25,156 nt of DNA, from the IMG/VR virus record IMGVR_UViG_3300049811_000652, positions 1 through 25,156 of that record; one strand, written 5' to 3'. The notes below the pieces were generated by a model that made no database searches, was not told where the DNA came from, and saw nothing but the letters and a program-made list of their open reading frames with translations. Source of the stretch: a virus. A program made the translations under genes and the position numbers. Every line of letters begins with the position of its first letter. The first letter of the stretch is position 1. Shown piece by piece: positions 20,738 through 25,156 of this stretch.

Positions 20738-22046
20738 CGGGCGGAGTGCCCGCTCCGTTCCCCAGCCGCTCGGCCTTCACCTGCGCAAAGGTCCATCCGT
20801 CGCCATCGAGGATCGCCTCGCGACCAGTTTCGGCCTGCCAGCGCTCGATGGCGACATCGACATAGGCCGGACTGATCTCCATCGCGAACACACGGCGGCC
20901 ATTGGCTTCACCCGCCATGATCTGCGAGCCCGAACCGGAAAACGGCTCGTAGCAAAGCCCGCCGCGCGCCACATGCTGACGCATCGGGATCCCGAAGGCG
21001 TCGAGCGGCTTCGGCGTCGGGTGATCGGGCCGGTCGTCCTTGGCGAAGCTGGGCAGTGCCCATGTCGATGGCAGCGTTTCCTCGGCCACCTTCGGCGGGC
21101 GCTTGCCCTTGATCCAGCCCATGAAGCAGGGCTCGTGCTTCCAGAGGTAGTGCGACCGGGTCAGAACCCCGCGGTCCTTCACCCAGATAATCTGCTGATG
21201 GACGAAGGCCCCAGCCTTCTCCCAGCAGGCCTCCAGCATCGCCTGGCGGCGCGAAGCGTGCCAGCAATACCAGGCGGCGTCCTCGGTGATGGCCTCGGCA
21301 ACGGCTGCCGCGATGAAGCCATCATAGAGCTCCGCGCCCTGCGAACTGTCGTCCCAGGTCACGCCGTAGGATGGCGACCAGTCCTTGTTGCGGGTCGGAT
21401 GGTTCGAGCCGTCGTAATCGACGAGATATGGCGGGTCGGTGGCGAACAGGATCGCCCGCTCGCCATTCATCAGGCGGCGGACATCGGTATGGCTCGTGCT
21501 ATCGCCGCAGAGCAGCCGGTGATCGCCAAGAATCCAAAGGTCCCCGATGCGAGATGCCGGATTGCGCGGCGGTTCCGGGATCACGACGGGGGCGACGCCC
21601 GCGCCGTCCGATGCCTCGTCGCCCGGTTCGAGCGCGAGCAGCCGGTCGAGTTCGCCATCGGAGAAGCCGATCAGCGACAGGTCGAATTCATCGGCGACGA
21701 GTTCCTGCAACTCGCCGGAAAGCAGCGCATCGTCCCAGGCGCCGAGTTCGGTCAGCTTGTTGTCGGCGATGCGGTAGGCACGACGCTGCGCTTCCGTCAG
21801 ATGGTCAAGCACGATGACCGGCGCTTCGGTGAGGCCGAGCTGCGCTGCAGCCATGATCCGGCCATGGCCGGCAATGACCTCGCCATCGCTCGACACCAGC
21901 ACTGGGACCGTCCAGCCGAACTCCGCCATACTGGCGGCGATCCTGGCGACCTGGTCTGCGCCATGGGTCTTGGCGTTGCGCGCATAGGGGCGCAGGCGGT
22001 CGAGCGGCCAGGTCTCGATCGCTTCGGGGGCGAAGCTGAGGGTCAT
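20679..22046 (-). CDS. ParB-like nuclease domain / DNA amino-methyltransferase (N4-C or N6-A)
   Basis: This 455-aa phage enzyme has two parts. Residues 1-140 are a ParB/Srx-like domain (WPLDRLRPYARNAKTHGADQ, then GEVIAGHGRIMAAAQLGL at 55-72). Residues about 165-435 are an amino-methyltransferase with motif IV DPPY (204-207) ahead of motif I EPFSGSGSQIMAGEANG, the order of the beta class. It methylates adenine N6 or cytosine N4 and probably protects phage DNA. I chose ATG 22046 because MTLSFAPEAIETW is where homologous proteins begin. The frame is open to 22286, but that part is encoded by tandem heptamer repeats and looks non-coding. It overlaps the cytosine methyltransferase start. The Shine-Dalgarno is weak. 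Confidence 0.92.
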   Translation of the reverse strand: MTLSFAPEAIETWPLDRLRPYARNAKTHGADQVARIAASMAEFGWTVPVLVSSDGEVIAGHGRIMAAAQLGLTEAPVIVLDHLTEAQRRAYRIADNKLTELGAWDDALLSGELQELVADEFDLSLIGFSDGELDRLLALEPGDEASDGAGVAPVVIPEPPRNPASRIGDLWILGDHRLLCGDSTSHTDVRRLMNGERAILFATDPPYLVDYDGSNHPTRNKDWSPSYGVTWDDSSQGAELYDGFIAAAVAEAITEDAAWYCWHASRRQAMLEACWEKAGAFVHQQIIWVKDRGVLTRSHYLWKHEPCFMGWIKGKRPPKVAEETLPSTWALPSFAKDDRPDHPTPKPLDAFGIPMRQHVARGGLCYEPFSGSGSQIMAGEANGRRVFAMEISPAYVDVAIERWQAETGREAILDGDGWTFAQVKAERLGNGAGTPPDASDTDASPEPARTRKSAA

Positions 22047-22090
22047 GATGTCCGGTGATGGCTGGGCGTGTAGCCGTCGATTGGCCGCTG

Positions 22091-22125
22091 GATGCCGGAT
22101 GCCGGATGCCGGATGCCGGATGCCG
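22091..22125 (+). repeat. Five tandem copies of GATGCCG
   Basis: Perfect 7-bp units run from 22091 to 22125, about 45 bp upstream of the ParB-like methyltransferase start. As a short perfect tandem it is likely length-variable by replication slippage. Seven is not a multiple of three, but the tract lies outside the coding part I support. Confidence 0.85.
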
Positions 22126-22498
22126 AGCCGGACTCCGCGAAGGGTCCAGGCATGGCAAGCGTCATAAGGCAAAAAAGCAGTGTTCGTCGGGACTTCCGAG
22201 CGGCCGTGAAAGACGCTGGACTCTCGCTGGCTTCCCAAAAAATCCGGCCTGCCGCTAGCGACGTTTCGCGCCGCGCCCTCCCGCATAGGGTATCCGCCGG
22301 GAAGGAACCAGGATATCGGCGGATCAAACCCAAATGGGCGTAATCGGGTGTCGAATTGGTGCGCGCCTGTCGCGAGGTTGACTGAAATCTAGCCCATCAC
22401 GGCCCGTTTCGTCTCGCCGGGAAATGTCTCACTGAAAATTGTCTCACGAACCGCAAGGGGCTTGACAACCGATCGGCTGGAACTGCGACGCAGGGCGT

Positions 22499-22531
22499 GG
22501 TATGTAATACCTGAGATCAATCCGGTATTAC
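22499..22531. promoter_or_regulatory. Probable VapB operator (GTAATACC-N12-GGTATTAC)
   Basis: Perfect inverted 8-mers lie at 22504-22511 and 22524-22531 with a 12-nt spacer. An extra GGTAT at 22499-22503 makes a second small palindrome with ATACC. This is 10 bp upstream of the vapB ATG. The architecture (8-N12-8) is the one described for FitAB-type VapBC autoregulation, in which the antitoxin-toxin complex binds both half-sites. TATGTAAT in the left half may be the -10. Confidence 0.65.
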
Positions 22532-22541
22532 GAGGATCGCC

Positions 22542-22781
22542 ATGCCCGCTACCGTCACCAGTAAGGGACAGGTCACCATCCCCAAGCCCATCCGGGACCG
22601 CCTCGGCATCAAACCGGGGACGAAGGTGGCCTTCAGTCTCGACAAGGATGGCCGCGCCTTCATCCAGGCCGAGGATGCAGGGCGACCGCTGGCGAGTCGC
22701 TTCGAGCGCCTGCGTGGCACGGCCACGACGCGCCTCAGCACGGATGAGATCATGGCGCTTACGCGGGGCGAAGCTGCTTGA
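22542..22781 (+). CDS. vapB: VapB antitoxin (AbrB/MazE/SpoVT fold)
   Basis: This 79-aa antitoxin binds and inhibits the PIN toxin encoded after it, and represses the operon. Residues 1-48 (ATVTSKGQVTIPKPIRDRLG, IKPGTKVAFSLDKDGRAFIQ) are a typical AbrB swapped-hairpin DNA-binding domain. The C-terminal tail (LASRFERLRGTATTRLSTDE) is the part that enters the toxin active site in this family. ATG 22542 follows GAGGA by about 6 nt. Its TGA overlaps the toxin start by 4 nt. Confidence 0.93.
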   Translation: MPATVTSKGQVTIPKPIRDRLGIKPGTKVAFSLDKDGRAFIQAEDAGRPLASRFERLRGTATTRLSTDEIMALTRGEAA

Positions 22782-23179
22782 TCCTCGTCGACACCAATGT
22801 GCTGCTCGACATCGCAACGAACGATCCGAACTGGGCGGACTGGTCCATCGAACAGTTGGACGCAGCTGCAGTGCGTGGTCCGGTGGTCATCAATGCAGTG
22901 GTCTATTCGGAGTTCTCGGTCGGCTATGACCGGATCGAAGAGGTCGAACGCCTCCTGAAGGACGTGGACATCGGATGGGCTGATGTCCCCCGCGAAGCAT
23001 TGTTTCTGGCGGGCAAGGCTTTTCAGCAATACCGCCGACAGGGCGGGAGCAGAACGGGCGTCCTGCCTGACTTTTTCATCGGCGCGCATGCGGCAGTGTC
23101 GGGCATGACCCTGCTGACCCGCGATCCTGCGCGGTATCGGTCGTACTTCCCGAAGGTCGGCCTCATCTCGCCACCCTGA
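22778..23179 (+). CDS. vapC: VapC toxin (PIN-domain ribonuclease)
   Basis: This 133-aa PIN-domain endoribonuclease cuts RNA (tRNA or rRNA in studied homologues) when freed from VapB. The acidic metal-binding residues are present: Asp 5 (ILVDTNVLLD), Glu 45 (VVYSEF), Asp 98 (GVLPDFFIGAHAA) and Asp 116 (LLTRDPARY), so the enzyme looks intact. The start is TTG 22778, overlapping the vapB stop (TTGA) and implying coupled translation. At the 3' end it overlaps the convergent DUF6362 gene by 17 bp, so the module is packed tightly between the phage genes. Confidence 0.94.
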   Translation: MILVDTNVLLDIATNDPNWADWSIEQLDAAAVRGPVVINAVVYSEFSVGYDRIEEVERLLKDVDIGWADVPREALFLAGKAFQQYRRQGGSRTGVLPDFFIGAHAAVSGMTLLTRDPARYRSYFPKVGLISPP

Positions 23180-23603
23180 CGGCAGCGCGTTCAACCACGA
23201 ACCGCTGCGAGCGCTTTGCGGGTGGCCGCCGTCCATTGAGCCGCCACGTGATCACGCTCAGCGCGTATTCCCAGCGGCGATGCGCCGTGGCCCGCGATAG
23301 CCCGAAGCGCCAGCAGATGGGCTTCCACGGTGTGCCCTCGGCGCGCGCCCAAACGAGCTTGGCGTCTTCCGGCTCCAGCCAGACAAACCAATCGAAGGTC
23401 TTTTCCATACGTGAAACGGCGGCGGGCGACGGCGGGGGGCGGCGCAGTCGTGGGGGCTCCTGGCCGACGAGATCCGCGAACTCGTACACAATCTGTGGCC
23501 AGGTGCTGAAATACCCTTGGCCCTTAGCATCGGGCAGGCGCTTCAGGACATCGGCCGCCTCGGCGAGCCGTTCTTCCACCTGATCACGGGTCCAGACGTC
23601 CAT
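23163..23603 (-). CDS. DUF6362 family phage protein
   Basis: This 146-aa protein matches DUF6362, common in alphaproteobacterial prophages. The N-terminal half (MDVWTRDQVEERLAEAADVL, GYFSTWPQIVYEFADLVGQE) is followed by a Pro/Arg-rich linker and then a helix-turn-helix-like segment (DWFVWLEPEDAKLVWARAEG, WKPICWRFGLSRATAHRRWE, ALSVITWRLNG). The last part resembles sigma-factor-like or RinA-type helix-turn-helix domains, so a late-gene regulator is possible (inference). ATG 23603 is fixed by AGGAGG 7 nt upstream. The start overlaps the end of the preceding 67-aa gene by about 20 nt, and the 3' end overlaps vapC. Confidence 0.88.
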   Translation of the reverse strand: MDVWTRDQVEERLAEAADVLKRLPDAKGQGYFSTWPQIVYEFADLVGQEPPRLRRPPPSPAAVSRMEKTFDWFVWLEPEDAKLVWARAEGTPWKPICWRFGLSRATAHRRWEYALSVITWRLNGRRPPAKRSQRFVVERAAVRVAR

Positions 23604-23787
23604 GCCGCGCCTCCTTTCTGTATCCGTAGAGCTTGTCTCCGAGTTGCCGCACGAGCTCACGCTCGGGCCAGGTCAGGCGCGGATCGGTCTCGCTGACCAC
23701 GAGGACCTTCTGCTCGCGCCAGCCTTCGCGCTTGATCTCTTCCGGCGATCGCCGTTTGCCGCCGAAACCGGGTGGCGCCCATCTCAT
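23584..23787 (-). CDS. Conserved hypothetical protein (67 aa)
   Basis: This small protein starts at ATG 23787 with AAAGGAGG 7-8 nt upstream. Its ATG overlaps the TGA of the resolvase gene (ATGA), so it is clearly a translated operon member. The sequence (MRWAPPGFGGKRRSPEEIKR, EGWREQKVLVVSETDPRLTW, PERELVRQLGDKLYGYRK) is charged and soluble. It is a typical small early-region phage protein of unknown role, occurring between RuvC-like and DUF6362 genes. A longer upstream frame exists but is a shadow of the resolvase gene. Confidence 0.8.
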   Translation of the reverse strand: MRWAPPGFGGKRRSPEEIKREGWREQKVLVVSETDPRLTWPERELVRQLGDKLYGYRKEARHGRLDP

Positions 23788-24326
23788 CGCACGCCTCCTT
23801 TGGTCTCGATGGCCCAAAGGAGCAGCGCGATGGCATCGGCTTCGTTGTCGTCCTTCGGGTTGAAGCCTCGCGCCGTGACGGCGGCGATGACGGCGTCCTT
23901 GCCCGCATTGCCCTTGGCCGTCGCATGGCGCTTGATGGTGCCGACGGGCACGCCCTGATAGGCGATGGCTCGATGCTCGCACCATGCGGTCAGCGTTGCG
24001 AGGAAGCCGCCATAGAGGTGGGCGGCATCGACGCCGAGGTGGCGACGCACCTCTTCGAAGTAGATCGCTTCGAGACTGCCGGCGTCGGCGATCAGGGTGT
24101 CGAGCCACGCTGAGAACCGAACGAAGCGCATGCCGCCGCCATCGAAGCGGCTCGGCCGGAACGAGACAGAGCCATGCAGGATCTGGCCGGTTGCAAGGCG
24201 CAGGGCCCAGCCGGTCGTGGTGCCGAGATCAAGGGCGAGGATCGCGCGCTGTCCTGGACGCAAGGGATCGGCGCCGATGGGTGCCGCAGTGGGATCACGA
24301 GGTGCGACAAGGACGGGCTCGCACAC
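23784..24326 (-). CDS. RuvC-like Holliday junction resolvase
   Basis: This 180-aa protein (from GTG 24326) has the RNase H-fold acidic residues of RuvC-type endonucleases: Asp 33 in ILALDLGTTTGWAL, Glu 91/92 in LEAIYFEEVRRH, and Asp 160/164 in NPKDDNEADAIALLLW. Such phage enzymes cut branched DNA before packaging or during recombination. PVGTIKRHATAKGNAGKDAV fits the family. The frame is open up to ATG 24632, which has a strong AAGGAG and overlaps the previous stop, giving a 282-aa alternative. That 102-residue extension is encoded by inverted repeats and hairpins and does not look like a folded domain, so I prefer the short form, although its GTG lacks a Shine-Dalgarno. The stop overlaps the next ATG. 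Confidence 0.85.
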   Translation of the reverse strand: MCEPVLVAPRDPTAAPIGADPLRPGQRAILALDLGTTTGWALRLATGQILHGSVSFRPSRFDGGGMRFVRFSAWLDTLIADAGSLEAIYFEEVRRHLGVDAAHLYGGFLATLTAWCEHRAIAYQGVPVGTIKRHATAKGNAGKDAVIAAVTARGFNPKDDNEADAIALLLWAIETKGGVR

Positions 24327-24628
24327 TGTTGCCAACGCTGCCGACGACACAGATCGCGACGGACGAGCGCGCCTGATGGGCGCTCGCTCGTCTCTCCCGT
24401 AGGGAGAGCAGGAATTCTGGCAATCTGGCAACTTCCTCAAGCCATTGAGATCGAACGACTTTTTGAAGCTGCCAAGCTGCCGGAGGGAAGTTGCCAGATT
24501 GCCAACCGGCAACTTCGTCGTTTCCGCAAGATGCTGACGAGAAACGGCTTTTCGTGCCGGGAAGTTGCCAGTTGCCGAAGTTGCCAGTTGCCAAAACCGC
24601 GCCGTTGGCAACTTCTCGCCGGGGGAAA
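24327..24628. other. Repeat- and hairpin-rich leader in front of the resolvase gene
   Basis: These about 300 bp hold no independent gene, although the resolvase frame is open through them from ATG 24632. They contain two adjacent hairpins (GACGAGCG 24362-24369 / CGCTCGTC 24385-24392, and CTCTCCC 24392-24398 / GGGAGAG 24402-24408) and the GGCAACTTC repeat array at 24418-24615. The strong ribosome site and ATGA coupling at 24632 mean ribosomes probably enter this stretch, making a leader peptide or an extended resolvase. Confidence 0.55.
24418..24615. repeat. Array of GGCAACTTC repeats in both orientations
   Basis: Six perfect copies of the 9-mer occur: GGCAACTTC at 24427-24435, 24508-24516 and 24607-24615, and its complement GAAGTTGCC at 24487-24495, 24561-24569 and 24577-24585. 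Two perfect larger structures include them. One is a 19-bp inverted repeat (24418-24436 with 24486-24504, 49-nt gap). The other is a tandem pair of 16-mers, GAAGTTGCCAGTTGCC, at 24561-24576 and 24577-24592. This is far more than chance in 200 bp and suggests protein-binding iterons or a structured RNA. Confidence 0.9.
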
Positions 24629-25156
24629 TCATGGGGTCTCTCCTTCGGGATAGACCCAGACGAGCGGGTTCTCGACGTCGAGCACGGCGCCAGTCTGGGC
24701 TGCCTTGTAATGGGTGGGAAGAACGGGAATGAAGGCGGGCGTCACCTCGCCGGTGTCGGGATCGACGCTCTCGCCCGATGGGAACTGCATGCCCTCGATC
24801 ACCAGGTACCCTAGCTTCGAGCGGGCGTTGGGCAGGCCATAGGGACCGCCGTCGCGGGTGAACTTCACGTAGCCCTTGGTGGCGAGGACACTCACCCGCT
24901 CACGGATCGTCGTGCGCCCGCCGAGCCCCGCCTGGTTCTCGAAAGCCTCAGCGAATTGCAGGGCGGTGAAGAGGTGTCCGGCGCGCGCCTGCTCATCGAG
25001 AATGTCGAGGATCACATCGCGCTTGCGCGCGCGCTCGGCATCGAGTCGCTCACCAAGGTCCTTGCGCACCAGGCGCTCGGATTTCGGATCGAGCATGATC
25101 CAGCGGCCTTGCCGCTTGTCGATGAGGATGGGATCGATCGCGGGACCGTTGCGCAG
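24629..25156 (-). CDS. Winged-helix-like early phage protein (partial, 5' end beyond window)
   Basis: The frame is open from the right edge to TGA 24631-24629: 175 codons are visible, and the first ATG inside is 25096. Residues upstream of that ATG (AIDPILIDKRQGRWIM) look protein-like, so the true start is outside the window. The middle (RKRDVILDILDEQARAGHLF, TALQFAEAFENQAGLGGRTT, IRERVSVLATKGYVKFTRDG) looks like a winged helix with a recognition helix near GRTTIRERV. The C-terminus (VTPAFIPVLPTHYKAAQTGA, VENPLVWVYPE) is conserved in prophage hypotheticals. It may be the end of a larger replication-associated protein. Its stop overlaps ATG 24632 (ATGA). Confidence 0.75.
   Translation of the reverse strand: MRNGPAIDPILIDKRQGRWIMLDPKSERLVRKDLGERLDAERARKRDVILDILDEQARAGHLFTALQFAEAFENQAGLGGRTTIRERVSVLATKGYVKFTRDGGPYGLPNARSKLGYLVIEGMQFPSGESVDPDTGEVTPAFIPVLPTHYKAAQTGAVLDVENPLVWVYPEGETP

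Larger units (their letters stand above)
22047..22541. other. Intergenic region with tandem repeats and regulatory sites
   Basis: No gene is supported in these 495 bp between the methyltransferase and VapBC. It contains five tandem GATGCCG heptamers (22091-22125), an inverted pair ATCCGCCG (22292-22299) / CGGCGGAT (22317-22324), two copies of TGTCTCAC 15 bp apart (22425-22432, 22440-22447), a TTGACA at 22462-22467, and the palindromic vapBC operator (22499-22531). Short frames such as the one at 22092-22343 begin within the heptamers and look spurious. The region probably holds promoters for the methyltransferase (minus) and VapBC (plus). Confidence 0.55.

Noticed and set aside
20400-22058. 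Plus-strand 552-codon frame
   Set aside because: Antisense to the two methyltransferase genes, both with complete catalytic motifs.
22091-22125. Possible CRISPR or long direct repeat array
   Set aside because: The units are 7 bp with no spacers, so it is a simple tandem repeat. No CRISPR-like array was seen in the window.
22092-22343. Plus-strand 83-codon frame before vapBC
   Set aside because: It begins inside the tandem GATGCCG repeats, has no Shine-Dalgarno and shows no protein-like pattern.

Overview
The window is the structural half and part of the early/accessory half of a lambda-like siphovirus prophage in a GC-rich alphaproteobacterium. Hyphomicrobiales or Sphingomonadales is my inference, from the high GC, the DUF3489, DUF6362, DUF6441 and DUF7220 phage families, the protease-capsid fusion and the MbcA/ParS-RES toxin pair. 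No integrase, repressor or lysis gene is visible, so the prophage continues beyond both edges.

Layout. 1-126 is the 3' end of an IS3-family insertion sequence (transposase C-terminus plus terminal inverted repeat). It abuts the end of the tail operon. From 17370 leftward to 236, on the minus strand, run the packaging, head and tail genes in order: terminase small subunit, GpA-type large subunit, gpW-like connector, lambda-type portal, fused prohead protease/major capsid protein, DUF2190 decoration protein, gpFII-like head-tail attachment protein, DUF6441 protein, tail terminator-like protein, tail tube, tail assembly chaperone with a -1 frameshift site, and tape measure. To the right, 17466-18347 holds two small plus-strand genes. 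18455-22046 (minus) holds a low-GC gene with a possible ADP-ribosyltransferase-like pattern, a DUF7220 membrane protein, a C5-cytosine methyltransferase and a ParB-like/amino-methyltransferase. After a 495 bp non-coding stretch comes a VapBC toxin-antitoxin pair (plus). Then a minus-strand early cluster runs DUF6362, a 67-aa protein, a RuvC-like resolvase and a winged-helix-like protein that runs off the right edge.

The minus-strand phage genes are tightly packed, with repeated ATGA/GTGA stop-start overlaps. Cargo is inserted in the opposite orientation at three points: a 753-aa P-loop GTPase-like protein with its own promoter inside paired inverted repeats (5738-8082), an Xre-RES toxin-antitoxin pair (9584-10700), and VapBC (22542-23179). 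These look like lysogenic-conversion or anti-phage 'morons'. The two methyltransferases probably modify phage DNA against host restriction.

The least explained elements are four. The GTPase-like cargo gene has an integrase-like N-terminus. The -1 frame of the tail chaperone runs without a stop into the tape measure. An array of GGCAACTTC repeats, including a perfect 19-bp inverted repeat, lies in front of the resolvase. The cytosine methyltransferase gene carries a second, 400-codon open frame with protein-like motifs.
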